Assembly (NCBI RefSeq): GCF_013393385.1
Contig: NZ_AP023239.1
Location: 1,302,001-1,366,000 of the forward strand
DNA from: Paenibacillus sp. URB8-2
Lineage (GTDB): Bacteria; Bacillota; Bacilli; Paenibacillales; Paenibacillaceae
Direction: 5' to 3'
DNA length: 64,000 nt
Numbering within the stretch: the stretch's first letter is position 1; the number at the start of each line of letters is the position of its first letter. Of the stretch, positions 17,145-26,323 are shown in pieces. The notes under the pieces are model-generated. The model had not been told where the DNA came from, did no database searches, and was given only the letters and a program-made list of their open reading frames with translations. The position numbers and the translations under genes were made by a program.

Positions 17145-18108
17145 GCGGCAACTGGTAGAAGAGTTCGAACGAGATTCCCGGAAGTGTCCTTCCGACCTGG
17201 ATACCCGAATTGCGGCGGAATACAGGCAGCGGGTGATGCAACAAAAGGGAGTACCGTTCATGTTCAGAAAAAGAAGAATGCCGAAAGTCGCCTTGATCGC
17301 CGTCATCTTTATGGTCATTTGCGGATTCGGCTATGCGGGGAACAAGCTCCTTTTTGAAGATCAGAAGGAGAAGTTGTCCATAAGCTATCGAACCGAGCAG
17401 CAGCTGCATTTTGAAAAGGGCGATGTGGAGAAGATTCGCAGTTCGTTCCAGGAAGTTAAAGCACAATTAAACCCCGGAGATACGGCAGTTGTATATCTTC
17501 AAGATTATGACATTCAGGTTCAGGGAACGCCGATTGTCTTCGGCATCAATAAACCGGTTCCTATCCCGTTAGAGGCATGGAAAGCGACATTGCAGCAGCG
17601 CAGCATCAAGGAGAAGCTTCCCGAATCCATTCTGGGAACATACAAGTTCGTGGAAGGCATGGAAACTTCGCCATACCAATTTAATTTCGGCCCGGATGCT
17701 TACCGGCTCCTGGATGAAATGAAGGCTGAAAGCAAGGAGATGGGAAGCAAGGTATTATGGCGTAAAACAAATCTATCCGAAGCTGATCCTATTGCCCCCT
17801 ATACTTCCGTATACCGTAATTCAGCCAATGACACGATCTATTTGACTTGGCAAATTGCAGGCGGTGACACCAGTGTTAAGATGTTTCAAGCAGCTCCGCT
17901 GGGCACAGCATACGAGGAGATCGATATAGGCGGCCTAACGGCACATTATATGAAGGACGATCATTCGCTGTACGGGCAGAGCACTATTCATCAGGACGTG
18001 ATGTGGCTCAAAGAAAGCGGAGGCAAGACGGTCGTCTATCATGTACAGACCGATTCCCAGAACATGACCAAAGAACAATTAGTAGAAGTGGCAAAGAGCT
18101 TGTTATAA
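17128..18108 (+). CDS. membrane-anchored anti-sigma factor (pair 1)
   Basis: 326 residues from ATG 17128, preceded by AAAGGAGGGGG. The cytosolic N-terminus (1-50) is charged. One membrane segment lies at about 53-72 (KVALIAVIFMVICGFGYAG). The extracytoplasmic part (75-326) has no recognised domain but contains several beta-rich segments. It overlaps the sigma gene by 17 bases, the usual arrangement for a cognate anti-sigma. It should sequester the sigma factor until an envelope signal is sensed. Confidence 0.78.
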   Translation: MALYIERQLVEEFERDSRKCPSDLDTRIAAEYRQRVMQQKGVPFMFRKRRMPKVALIAVIFMVICGFGYAGNKLLFEDQKEKLSISYRTEQQLHFEKGDVEKIRSSFQEVKAQLNPGDTAVVYLQDYDIQVQGTPIVFGINKPVPIPLEAWKATLQQRSIKEKLPESILGTYKFVEGMETSPYQFNFGPDAYRLLDEMKAESKEMGSKVLWRKTNLSEADPIAPYTSVYRNSANDTIYLTWQIAGGDTSVKMFQAAPLGTAYEEIDIGGLTAHYMKDDHSLYGQSTIHQDVMWLKESGGKTVVYHVQTDSQNMTKEQLVEVAKSLL

Positions 18109-18121
18109 GCTAAGCATTCAA

Positions 18122-18168
18122 AATAAGAACGGCTGATTCCATGAATAATGGCGTCAGCCGTTCTTATT
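18122..18168. terminator. bidirectional terminator
   Basis: AATAAGAACGGCTGA and TCAGCCGTTCTTATT form a perfect 15-bp stem with a 17-base loop between convergent genes. The right arm overlaps the stop codon of the helicase gene. Confidence 0.8.
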
Positions 18169-21100
18169 CAAATCATCAAGATCTCGCGAAGCTCTTGTTC
18201 GGTAAGCGTGGGCATCGCCTCCTGATCTGGCCCCATCACTTCGTCGATCAGGTGTTTCTTTTTGTGCTGGAGCTCGTACATTTTTTCCTCCATCGTGCCT
18301 TGGGTGATGAGGCGGATGACTTGGACGACATTTTTTTGGCCCATACGATGGGCGCGGTCGGCGGCTTGCTGCTCCACTGCAGGGTTCCACCACAGATCAT
18401 ACAGGACAACGGTATCCGCTCCGGTCAAATTCAGACCAGTTCCTCCTGCCTTCAAGGAAATGAGGAAGACGTCCATTTCGCCATCGTTAAACCGGTCGCA
18501 CAGCTCGACACGCTCGCGGGCCCGTGTAGATCCGTCCAAATAAAAAAATGAAATGCCTTGATCGCTCAGCGCGTGGCCGATGAGGCCGAGCATCTCCGTG
18601 AATTGAGAGAAGATCAGCATGCGTTTCCGATTGGCCAGGCACTCATCCACGATCTCCATCAGCTGCGTAAGCTTCGCGGAGCTTCCCTTGTATCCTTCGA
18701 CAAATAGGGCGGGGTGACAGCAAATTTGCCGAAGCCGGGTGAGACCGGCCAAGATTTTGATACGGCTCTTGTGATAACCGTCTACGCTTAAATGCTTTAA
18801 AGTTTCCTGCTGCAGCTTGGCCAAATATGCGGCGTACAATTTCTTTTGTTCCGGAAGAAGCTCGGTCGGCTTGATTGACTCCATTTTATCCGGAAGGTCT
18901 TGAAGCACCTCGCTCTTCCATCTGCGCAGCATGAAAGGCCGCGCCCGTATGGACACCTCTTGGCGTGTTAAGTTTCCGAACGCCTTCCGGTCCTGGAACA
19001 AGGCCGGGAAGACGACGCTAAAGATCGACCACAGTTCTTCGATCCGGTTCTCGACAGGCGTTCCGGTCAAGGCGAACCGGTAACCGGCCTGGATCGATTT
19101 GACCGCCTGAGCCGTCTGGGTCGCATGGTTTTTGAAGGCTTGCGCCTCGTCCAGGATAAGGGTGTGGAACGGCTGCTTGGCATAGAGTTCCACATCTCGC
19201 AGCAATAGCGGGTATGACGTGATGACGACGTCGGCCTCCGCCAGCTTTTGCATTTTCTCCGCCCGCTCGCTTTGGCTGCCGTCCGCAATCAGCACGCGAA
19301 TGTCCGGCGCGAACTTCCGCAGCTCATTTCGCCAATTGTAGACCAGCGACCCCGGCGAGATGACGAGTGCGGGGATGCGCTGCTGCCGAATCTCCGGCAG
19401 AACGGAAGTGATAAAAGCGATGCTCTGCAGGGTCTTTCCGAGCCCCATGTCATCCGCCAAAATGCCGCCGAACCCATAATGGGCGAGCGTCTTCAGCCAT
19501 TGGTAGCCTATTTTTTGATAATCCCGCAGCATATCCGCAAGAGAAGCGGGGACCTCGAAGTCGAGATTATCCGGATTCCGCAGGTTATCGAGGAGCTGGC
19601 GGACCGGCCTGTCGAGCTTCAAGGCATTGAAGTCTTGATCGATCAAATGAATGCCGCGTGCGACGGGGACACGGATCTTCGTTCCCGCTATGTCCGAATA
19701 GAGAAGCCCCGTGTCCTTCAGGAACTTCGATAGCTCCTGAAGCTCGGCGCTGTCCAGCGGCAGTAAGGAACCGTTCGGCAGGCGGTAATATCGCCGTTTT
19801 TCCTCCAAGGATTTCACAAGGCTGCGGATTTCCGTTTCCGGAATCCAGCCCATGTCCAAGCGGAATTCGAGCCAATTCATTTGCTCGGCTGCGGATACCT
19901 GCACACTGACCTTCGGCAGTGTATCCAATTTGTGCAGCCGGAGCTTCACCGCCGTCGTTGCGTACACCTTCATCAGCTTCTCCAGCTGCGGAACAACCGT
20001 ATACAGGAAGTCGAACTCGGCTTCTTCGTCGCTCATGAAGTATCCGGCTTCCGTCTTCGTGAACGGACATTGTTCGATCACTTCGATGATCTGCCGCTCC
20101 CGCTCAAGGTCCCGGACGAGAATACGAGGGGAGTCCTGCTGCTTCCGGCTATCCTCCAGGGGATTAATGACGACCTCATTATATTGAAATTCCACGGCAG
20201 CCAGAAGACGATCCTTCACCCGGTCCAGATACAGCTTGGCTAGAAGAGGGGAATGCGTGACCCGCTCGGCAATGGCCGGGGCGATGCTGACGCTGCCAAG
20301 CTTCTTGAAGCCGGGTATGGCTTTTTCAATAAAAGACTCCATTTGACCGCTATGAATCGGAATGTCGTCCGTGCCCGATTCTTCGAGAATCGCCTTTAGT
20401 TCTGCAAGCCTTCTGCCTTGTTTCGCCGGAAGCGTAAGCAGCTTCCCCTGAAGGAAGGCCGCTCCATAGGGCTCCATAACCGTCAATTGCTCAAGGCCGT
20501 GAACCCGCAAAGAGCAGTCCCCTGAACTCGTTTCATCGAACTCAAAGCGAAGAGGCAGGGGTTCATCAGATAAGCAAATGCCGTCATATTTGAGGTTCCC
20601 ATCCATAATAGTAACCTTCGGCGCCTGTGTCAGCAGGGGAAGCAGGCCTGCCCATGCCTGCGGCGGAATCAGCAGCATGCGGTCGCTGCTTCTGCCGGAG
20701 ACATAAACGGCATGCAAGCGGTCCGTTTCGCGATAGGCGGCCCGATCTCGTACCGTTTCGATTAAAGCTCGAAGGACGGCCTCGTTTTCTTTCGCAAAGC
20801 TGTGGAGCTCGGGATCGTAGCTGAACCTCGGTGAGAAAGGGTAGCGCTCCCCCCGTACAAGCTGATCCAGGAAGGAGGCGATATTTTGCACGATATATAA
20901 GGCTTTGGGGCCTACTTTAAGCTCGATGCCGAACAGGGCGGTGCTTTTGTTATAGGACAAGAGCTTAAGAATGAACTCCACGTCAAGAGGCGTTCTCGTT
21001 TCCACGAGCGTTCGATTGTGGATAGGGCGTATGGGCTTATCGTCGAACAGTCCGAGAATACGCTCGGCGAGCTGGACATTTTCCACATGATCGGGAGTTT

Positions 21101-21437
21101 CTCCGGGCTGCTCATCGGCAGCAATCGGTGGAGCGGCTGAATCGCCCGTTAGCTGCAGCTCATATATACGGATCAGAACAGCGGCAATATGGTGGCAAAA
21201 GGGTTCGAATGAGCCCAAGGTTGGGCAGGTGCACCGTGCATTCGGCTTGCCGTTCCAGTCAAACGTAAGTTGAACCTCATGATGGCTGGCGCCCTTCACT
21301 TCGGCCGTATATTCATTCGTTTCGGGATCGAATCGTGTAAAATGGATCTTATTCGCGCGGCATAACCGTTCGCCTTTTTGATAAGCATAAGGGCCGCACC
21401 ATTGTTTGATCGATTTTTTGGTTAACGTTACGCTCAT
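18168..21437 (-). CDS. SNF2-family DNA-dependent ATPase with SWIM zinc finger
   Basis: 1089 residues. The N-terminal SWIM finger is C69-x-C71 ... C81-x-H83 (CTCP ... CHH). The middle part is the bacterial SNF2-associated region. The two-lobed helicase core carries ILADDMGLGKTLQS (Walker A), LILDEAQAFKN (DEAQ box), ALTGTPVENR, and in lobe 2 MLIFSQFTEML, FLISLKAGGTGLNLTGAD and AADRAHRMGQ. Such proteins translocate on DNA and remodel DNA-protein complexes. The gene stands alone between a terminator and the SDR gene, with no methylase or nuclease nearby, so a defence role is not supported by context. Confidence 0.9.
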   Translation of the reverse strand: MSVTLTKKSIKQWCGPYAYQKGERLCRANKIHFTRFDPETNEYTAEVKGASHHEVQLTFDWNGKPNARCTCPTLGSFEPFCHHIAAVLIRIYELQLTGDSAAPPIAADEQPGETPDHVENVQLAERILGLFDDKPIRPIHNRTLVETRTPLDVEFILKLLSYNKSTALFGIELKVGPKALYIVQNIASFLDQLVRGERYPFSPRFSYDPELHSFAKENEAVLRALIETVRDRAAYRETDRLHAVYVSGRSSDRMLLIPPQAWAGLLPLLTQAPKVTIMDGNLKYDGICLSDEPLPLRFEFDETSSGDCSLRVHGLEQLTVMEPYGAAFLQGKLLTLPAKQGRRLAELKAILEESGTDDIPIHSGQMESFIEKAIPGFKKLGSVSIAPAIAERVTHSPLLAKLYLDRVKDRLLAAVEFQYNEVVINPLEDSRKQQDSPRILVRDLERERQIIEVIEQCPFTKTEAGYFMSDEEAEFDFLYTVVPQLEKLMKVYATTAVKLRLHKLDTLPKVSVQVSAAEQMNWLEFRLDMGWIPETEIRSLVKSLEEKRRYYRLPNGSLLPLDSAELQELSKFLKDTGLLYSDIAGTKIRVPVARGIHLIDQDFNALKLDRPVRQLLDNLRNPDNLDFEVPASLADMLRDYQKIGYQWLKTLAHYGFGGILADDMGLGKTLQSIAFITSVLPEIRQQRIPALVISPGSLVYNWRNELRKFAPDIRVLIADGSQSERAEKMQKLAEADVVITSYPLLLRDVELYAKQPFHTLILDEAQAFKNHATQTAQAVKSIQAGYRFALTGTPVENRIEELWSIFSVVFPALFQDRKAFGNLTRQEVSIRARPFMLRRWKSEVLQDLPDKMESIKPTELLPEQKKLYAAYLAKLQQETLKHLSVDGYHKSRIKILAGLTRLRQICCHPALFVEGYKGSSAKLTQLMEIVDECLANRKRMLIFSQFTEMLGLIGHALSDQGISFFYLDGSTRARERVELCDRFNDGEMDVFLISLKAGGTGLNLTGADTVVLYDLWWNPAVEQQAADRAHRMGQKNVVQVIRLITQGTMEEKMYELQHKKKHLIDEVMGPDQEAMPTLTEQELREILMI

Positions 21438-21523
21438 TTAAACGGCACCTTCCTGAAATTATAGAACGGATGTTTGTATGTCCATTGTAGCATAAATCCC
21501 TCCCGCATCTATAATTGCACTAC

Positions 21524-22264
21524 CTACAAGGTCTGACCGCAGTCCACCGTGATGATCTGACCGGTCATCGCTTCCTGTTCCAAGGCTGCGCAGATCATGG
21601 ATGCGATATCTTCGGGTGTTGAAATGCGCTGTAATACAAGATTGGGAGCAAGCCGGTTCATTTGTTCTTCCTTTCCGGCCCACCATCTTGTCGCGACGGC
21701 TCCCGGCACGATACAGTTGACCCGAATATCGGGAGCCAAAGCCCGGGCCAACGATTTCGTCAGACCGTGAACGGCTGCTTTCGATACGGCGTAGGGAAGC
21801 GAGGAGCCGAGTCCTGTTTGTCCGGCGATGCTGCCTATGTTGACGATCGCTCCCTGTTTATTTTTCTTCATGTAGGGGGCAACAGCCCGCGCGCAGTAAA
21901 ACATACCTTTTACATTCACATCGAACAATTCATCCCATATTTCTTCGGTTGCCGCCTCCAGATTGTCCATCGGAATGTGCTTGGTGATGCTGGCATTATT
22001 GACGAGCAAATCCACTGTCCCGAATTGCTGAACGATGGTTTCGATCATGTTCCGGACTTCGTTATCTTGGGATACATCGGCTTGTATGGTTGCAGCCCTC
22101 CCGCCCTGATTGATGATCCATTGCACGGTTTCTTCCGCATCGGACTGAGAACGTGAATAATTCACGATAACGGTTGCCCCCCGTTTGGCCAGCGCGAAAC
22201 TGGTTGCTCTGCCAATTCCCGTACCGCCGCCTGTAACAAGAACCACTTGGTTATTTAATTCCAT
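21524..22264 (-). CDS. short-chain dehydrogenase/reductase
   Basis: 246 residues of a classical SDR. The cofactor loop is TGGGTGIG (11-18), the structural motif LVNNAS, catalytic Ser in GSIAGQ and YAVSK (Tyr and Lys). The Tyr-x3-Lys spacing is intact, so it should be an active NAD(P)-dependent oxidoreductase. The end TVDCGQTL is the usual family close. It is divergent from a decayed LysR gene, probably its former regulator. The substrate is unknown. Confidence 0.88.
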   Translation of the reverse strand: MELNNQVVLVTGGGTGIGRATSFALAKRGATVIVNYSRSQSDAEETVQWIINQGGRAATIQADVSQDNEVRNMIETIVQQFGTVDLLVNNASITKHIPMDNLEAATEEIWDELFDVNVKGMFYCARAVAPYMKKNKQGAIVNIGSIAGQTGLGSSLPYAVSKAAVHGLTKSLARALAPDIRVNCIVPGAVATRWWAGKEEQMNRLAPNLVLQRISTPEDIASMICAALEQEAMTGQIITVDCGQTL

Positions 22265-22349
22265 AATACATTCACTCCCTATGCCGTGTTTAATCGTTAT
22301 CCTTGTAGATATTGTAAATTACCTTATTCGATTTGTATAATTGAACTGA

Positions 22350-22838
22350 TTGAAGCTTTTGTTCAAAAATGGTGAAACGGGGCATATTCGAATAGGGGTC
22401 ACCGAGCCAACCGCGAGTTATCGTTTGCCGGGTATTCTGAAAGGATTTATGTCCAGATACCCGAATATCCGCATTTCCGTGGAGTTCGCGAACACTCCGA
22501 TGCTGAGCGAGCGAATTCTTATCACATCGGCAACCTGTCCGTACCGGAGGAAGCTGGAGATGGTTATGCAGGAAACGGGGAATCTGATGCTCGACACGAT
22601 GGAAATCGGGAGCATGACAGCCTTGAAATTTTTCGTCGAGAGCGGCTTGGGCATCGCCCTTGTCCCGAAGATTATAGCGGAACCCGTTTCGGCAGGGACA
22701 ACAATACGAACCATCTACGGAAGCTTGATACACATGACTTTCGGACTCCTGTGCAAAGCATCGGCATACCCGCCGCAATTGGCCGGTCACAAGCTTTATC
22801 TATATCTCAAGCAGCATCTGAAAGAAGAATCCTCTTGA
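22350..22838 (+). pseudogene. LysR-type regulator, two-fold truncated
   Basis: 163 codons remain from the effector-binding domain. It starts at ETGHIRIGVTEPTASYRLPG, so the DNA-binding domain (about 85 residues) is missing. Inside, FANTPMLSERI jumps to LITSATCPYRRKLEM. About 60 residues that intact family members have between these motifs are absent, without a frame change. The C-terminal half (MTALKFFVESGLGIALVPK) is well preserved. The product cannot bind DNA as is. The lesion leaves the divergent SDR gene without its likely regulator. Confidence 0.8.
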
Positions 22839-22897
22839 TATGCAAAATAACCTGCCGTTACAGATTTCTAACGGGGAAAGTGTTAAAGTAACTAACG

Positions 22898-22931
22898 AAA
22901 TCCTTCTGTCTAGTGGCAGAGGGATTTTTTT
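22898..22931 (+). terminator. intrinsic terminator
   Basis: AAATCCTTCTG and CAGAGGGATTT form a stem with an 8-base loop, followed by a T-run. It lies 60 bases after the LysR remnant. Confidence 0.75.
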
Positions 22932-23021
22932 AGTTTATTTATGCACTGTTACAAGAATACAAGAAATCATTTTATTTCTACGTACAATGAATGATGATCA
23001 ATATGCTTAGGAGGGATGAGC

Positions 23022-23633
23022 ATGATTTTAAGAGGGCTTGTTGATATTAACATCTCGCCAGATCTAGATCCAAATACTATTTTTATTAATGAATGCGGGG
23101 GAGGACCCGCAGCCAGTTTGTTTAGAATCCCTGATGGGACTATGGTTATTCTCCAGAGGGGGGACATTAAGAAGAAGGTTCGTGTAGTTAAAGGAGATGC
23201 CTCGGAATGCGATTTCCATACCGCTGCATTAAATACGAATACAGCCCGACTGTTCAGAGTTAAAGAGGAACAGCGTTTTTTGCTCGTTTTCAATCAGAGA
23301 ACGAAAGTAATGAGAATGTTAAGATCACCTGTGACCCGTGACACGGCTCAATTCGTTCTTGACCGGAATAGACTTCACGAGAACATAATTACTTTAGGTG
23401 GCCCATTTATTGATGACTTAGGGATTTACAGTACTAGAAAAACGATAACCGTCATACGTGGAGGAGTATGCAAAACATTCAGAATCTTGAAAAGCAGAGT
23501 AGAGACTCCGGACATTTTCTTTCAGTTAACAGCAAAGAACGCAGCAAAATTTACGCTAAAGAACGGAAAAAGATATCGATTAACTTATAATCAAATAACA
23601 AACAGACTTGTAATTGGAACGCAAGTGACATAA
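23022..23633 (+). CDS. protein of unknown function with two similar domains
   Basis: 203 residues from ATG 23022 (AGGAGGG 7 bases upstream; the ATG at 23016 is too close to the site). I do not recognise the family. Two halves align: half 1 has FRIPDGTMVILQRGDIKKKV, TARLFRVKEEQRFLLVFN and ends TKVMRM; half 2 has ITVIRGGVCKTFRILKS, AAKFTLKNGKRYRLTYN and ends TNRLVIG. Each half is beta-rich with a closing strand-turn-strand, suggesting a duplicated small barrel. There is no signal peptide or membrane segment. Confidence 0.7.
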   Translation: MILRGLVDINISPDLDPNTIFINECGGGPAASLFRIPDGTMVILQRGDIKKKVRVVKGDASECDFHTAALNTNTARLFRVKEEQRFLLVFNQRTKVMRMLRSPVTRDTAQFVLDRNRLHENIITLGGPFIDDLGIYSTRKTITVIRGGVCKTFRILKSRVETPDIFFQLTAKNAAKFTLKNGKRYRLTYNQITNRLVIGTQVT

Positions 23634-23706
23634 ACCTATAACAAGGCACCTATGGATCCGTTTTCGAATGAAGAAATGGACAGAGTAGAAAGTATTTGCA
23701 TAGATA

Positions 23707-23745
23707 AATGCAGCCATTTCCACCTTGACTAAAGGAAAGGGCTGC
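23707..23745 (+). terminator. hairpin after the duplicated-domain gene
   Basis: GCAGCC and GGCTGC close a hairpin within the 170-base gap; a short GCTGTTT follows. A weak candidate. Confidence 0.35.
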
Positions 23746-23803
23746 GCTGTTTAACTTACAAATGTGATCTGCCGGTAGCGTCAACCATCTGGAAAGTTGA
23801 CAG

Positions 23804-24718
23804 CTACATGAAATCGAAAAAATAACGGATCACATGGAAAAAGACCGGCGAGGTGTAGGTCAGGCTATCGACCCGGCTTAAGTAGCTTTTTTTCAAAGCA
23901 TCGAACTTATCGTCATCGCCAATTAACAAATCCCGCTTCAGTACGGAAACCGTTAAGCTGCCGAAGAAACCGCTCAAGCTGATCAGCATGCCGGAAAAGA
24001 TACCGAAAGTCAGGTCAAGCGGCGTCAGGTAGGGGTAGATCAGATACGAAGCCCCTGTCGTTACGAGAAAAGCACATGCGAAGCCTTCCCAAGTCAAATT
24101 CGGGTTGGCGGTCGGGACCACCTTCCGCTTGCCGAAATAGATCGATGCCAGATAGTGTACGACATCACCTAGCTGCGTCAACACCACTAGAAAAAGTACA
24201 AGTCCCCCTCCGTACTGCGGTGTAGCAAATTGGAAATAGGCCAGGTGGCTAAGTCCGAAAACCATCAGCATGAGTCCCCATTGGACCCGGCTGACGCTGC
24301 GCAGAAATCCGACCGTTCCTTTGTTGATCAACCTCGGGAGCGGCAGGAACAAGAATACATAAATAGGGATAAAGACAATGAACATCCCGTACCACCCGAT
24401 ATAAATCAAATAGAACTGCACGGGAATCGACAAATACGCCCACAGAAACAGCCTGCGGTCGGCTTTTTTCGATCTAATCATGGAGAAATATTCTCTCAGC
24501 GCGAAGAAGGCGAGCACCATTAAGGAAAGGAGCGAAACGACCGGGTTGAAAAGGGTGGCCAAGCAAAAAATGAGGAGCATGCCCCACCAGGTCTTGATGC
24601 GAAATCCAATGCCCGAGTAGTCTTTGTGCGGCTGTATTCTGCCCATCACATAATATAGCAGATGGATGGCTGATAAGACTGAAAAAATAAGGACGATCGT
24701 TAATAGCGAACTGTTCAT
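23804..24718 (-). CDS. phosphatidate cytidylyltransferase family protein (CdsA-like)
   Basis: 304 residues from ATG 24718 with GGTGA 6 bases upstream; TTG at 24724 is an alternative start. About eight membrane segments. The C-terminal signature region reads SVLKRDLLIGDDDK ... SYLSRVDSL, a variant of the CTP:phosphatidate cytidylyltransferase signature with the invariant DS pair kept. It likely makes CDP-diacylglycerol or a related lipid intermediate. It is probably a second CdsA-like gene, since the housekeeping cdsA normally sits with uppS and dxr. It is divergent from the papain-like gene. Confidence 0.75.
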   Translation of the reverse strand: MNSSLLTIVLIFSVLSAIHLLYYVMGRIQPHKDYSGIGFRIKTWWGMLLIFCLATLFNPVVSLLSLMVLAFFALREYFSMIRSKKADRRLFLWAYLSIPVQFYLIYIGWYGMFIVFIPIYVFLFLPLPRLINKGTVGFLRSVSRVQWGLMLMVFGLSHLAYFQFATPQYGGGLVLFLVVLTQLGDVVHYLASIYFGKRKVVPTANPNLTWEGFACAFLVTTGASYLIYPYLTPLDLTFGIFSGMLISLSGFFGSLTVSVLKRDLLIGDDDKFDALKKSYLSRVDSLTYTSPVFFHVIRYFFDFM

Positions 24719-24816
24719 TGCCAATCACCAACTTGCCTGCAGGGTAGGAATCCATAAAAGGGATCTTATGTTATTATGAAGGAAACGTTTAAACTTGATA
24801 AGGGGAAAATTTGTAA

Positions 24817-25359
24817 ATGGAAGCTGATCAATCGGTTTTTATCTTGCTTACGAATACCGGAACGCTTTTTACGAAAATCATTCAAGGCTACACGAAAGCG
24901 CCTTACAATCACGCCTCGATTTCCTTCAACCGGGAACTTTCGGAGCTGTATAGCTTCGGGAGAAAGCACCCGAGCAACCCCCTGAATGGCGGATTCGTGA
25001 AGGAGGATCTGAGGACAGGCACATTCAGCAAGTATCCGAATACGACATGTGTCATCTACGAGCTTCAAGTAACAGGCCGGGAAGTTGAGAAAATGAGACG
25101 GGTTCTGCAAATCTTTATCCGAAGCCGCCAAAAGTATCTCTATAACATTCTGGGCGTGATCGGCATCGTATTAAAAGAACCGGTCGAATTCAGCAACTCT
25201 TACTTTTGTTCGCAATTCGTCGCGGAAATTCTGGAGCGGTCCGGCATAAAGCTGTGGAATAAGCTGCCTGCGCTCGTTACGCCGGATGATTTTCGGCAAA
25301 ACGACCGGCTGCATTTGATCTACGCAGGGAAATTAAGCGAGTACGAGCCGGAGCTCTGA
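24817..25359 (+). CDS. YiiX/YebB-like permuted papain-fold protein
   Basis: 180 residues. The permuted papain-like (NlpC/P60-related) order is visible: His in YNHASISF (H32) and Cys later in NSYFCSQFVAEIL (C131). The family includes amidases and hydrolases of peptidoglycan or lipids. There is no signal peptide, so it is probably cytosolic or membrane-peripheral. The start follows an AAGGGG site. It is divergent from the CdsA-like gene with a 98-base shared promoter region, which may hint at a lipid-linked role (inference). Confidence 0.75.
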   Translation: MEADQSVFILLTNTGTLFTKIIQGYTKAPYNHASISFNRELSELYSFGRKHPSNPLNGGFVKEDLRTGTFSKYPNTTCVIYELQVTGREVEKMRRVLQIFIRSRQKYLYNILGVIGIVLKEPVEFSNSYFCSQFVAEILERSGIKLWNKLPALVTPDDFRQNDRLHLIYAGKLSEYEPEL

Positions 25360-25398
25360 ATAGCGAGTACGGCGAATTCTTATCACTCTGGTGTTGAA

Positions 25399-25887
25399 AT
25401 GGGGGAGAAAATGGTTCATGCAAAGGATGTCCTTAGCAATCAATTATTAGCCAATGCCAATGACCCGAGCTGGCATATCCCGTTCATGCAGGCGGCCCTA
25501 GACATCACGGAGGAAGAAGCCTTTTGGAAGCCTGACCAAGGCAGCAGCAGTATCGCTGAGCTTACACAGCATTTGCTGTATTGGAATGAAACGTGGCAGA
25601 CCAGATACCGGCAGCGCCGGATGGATGCTGTGCCCCCTGTAGGAGATAACAACAGCTTTGTTATACCGGAGAACACCACATTTCATGACTTGAGTGCAGA
25701 GCTTCTGAAGGTGCTTTTAGGGTGGCAGGAGCTGCTGACCGAAGAAAGCCTTGAAGCCGAGGTGGCAGGATTTCCAGCACCGGCTAAATGGTGGGAGATT
25801 ATCAGCAACGCGGTAACCCACAATGCCTATCATATCGGCCAAATGGTTTATATCCGCAAGCTGCGGATGGCGAATATGAGAGAATAA
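25399..25887 (+). CDS. DinB/YfiT-like putative metalloenzyme
   Basis: 162 residues of a DinB four-helix bundle. The three metal-binding His positions are the first in TQHLLYWNETW and the last in NAVTHNAYHIGQMVYIRK. Family members bind a divalent metal and some are thiol-dependent transferases (bacillithiol or mycothiol). The start is uncertain: ATG 25399 has no good site, while ATG 25411 has GGGGGAG only 3 bases upstream. A strong terminator follows. Confidence 0.8.
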   Translation: MGEKMVHAKDVLSNQLLANANDPSWHIPFMQAALDITEEEAFWKPDQGSSSIAELTQHLLYWNETWQTRYRQRRMDAVPPVGDNNSFVIPENTTFHDLSAELLKVLLGWQELLTEESLEAEVAGFPAPAKWWEIISNAVTHNAYHIGQMVYIRKLRMANMRE

Positions 25888-25937
25888 ACGCAGATCCAGC
25901 TTCGTTTGAATATTGGGCTGGATCTGCGTTTTTTAAC
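25888..25937 (+). terminator. intrinsic terminator, bidirectional
   Basis: AACGCAGATCCAGC and GCTGGATCTGCGTT form a perfect 14-bp stem followed by six T bases. It lies between the DinB gene and the convergent tlp gene. Confidence 0.88.
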
Positions 25938-26161
25938 TATTCCTTCGAATGTGCCGCTTCGTCCTTAACTTCTTCCCGAAAGCTTTTAATGCTTTCTTGA
26001 CGGCGCTCATTCTTATCTTCGATTTGCTTACGTTCCTCGCTGCTGATTTCAGAGGCAAATTCATTTAAATAGTCTTCAGCTTCATGAAGATTTTTCTGTG
26101 TATTCTGAATACTCTGCTGTAAATGCTCGACATTATCCGCCCGATTATCCGGTTTTGCCAT
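25937..26161 (-). CDS. tlp: small acid-soluble spore protein Tlp
   Basis: 74 residues, highly charged and helical. MAKPDNRADNVEHLQQSIQN at the start and EERKQIEDKNERRQESIKSF later are diagnostic of Tlp, a thioredoxin-like SASP made in the forespore late in sporulation. GGAGG lies 8 bases upstream of the ATG. It stands alone and probably depends on a forespore sigma. Confidence 0.92.
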   Translation of the reverse strand: MAKPDNRADNVEHLQQSIQNTQKNLHEAEDYLNEFASEISSEERKQIEDKNERRQESIKSFREEVKDEAAHSKE

Positions 26162-26323
26162 TAGTTTATCGCCTCCTGGAATATTGAAGTGCCCGTTGGA
26201 GCACTAACAGGTAGCTTGAACGCTGTTGGAGGATTTTATGCAAATCATGAATGAATTTAGGAGGGGGTCCAACTGGTCTACGTAAATCCATCTCAATATC
26301 CCGTACCCGAGCTGCAGCCTTAC

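Noticed and set aside
18168..21437. SNF2 helicase as part of a DISARM-like or other defence system
   Set aside because: No methylase, PLD nuclease or DUF partner lies next to it; neighbours are sigma/anti-sigma and an SDR gene.
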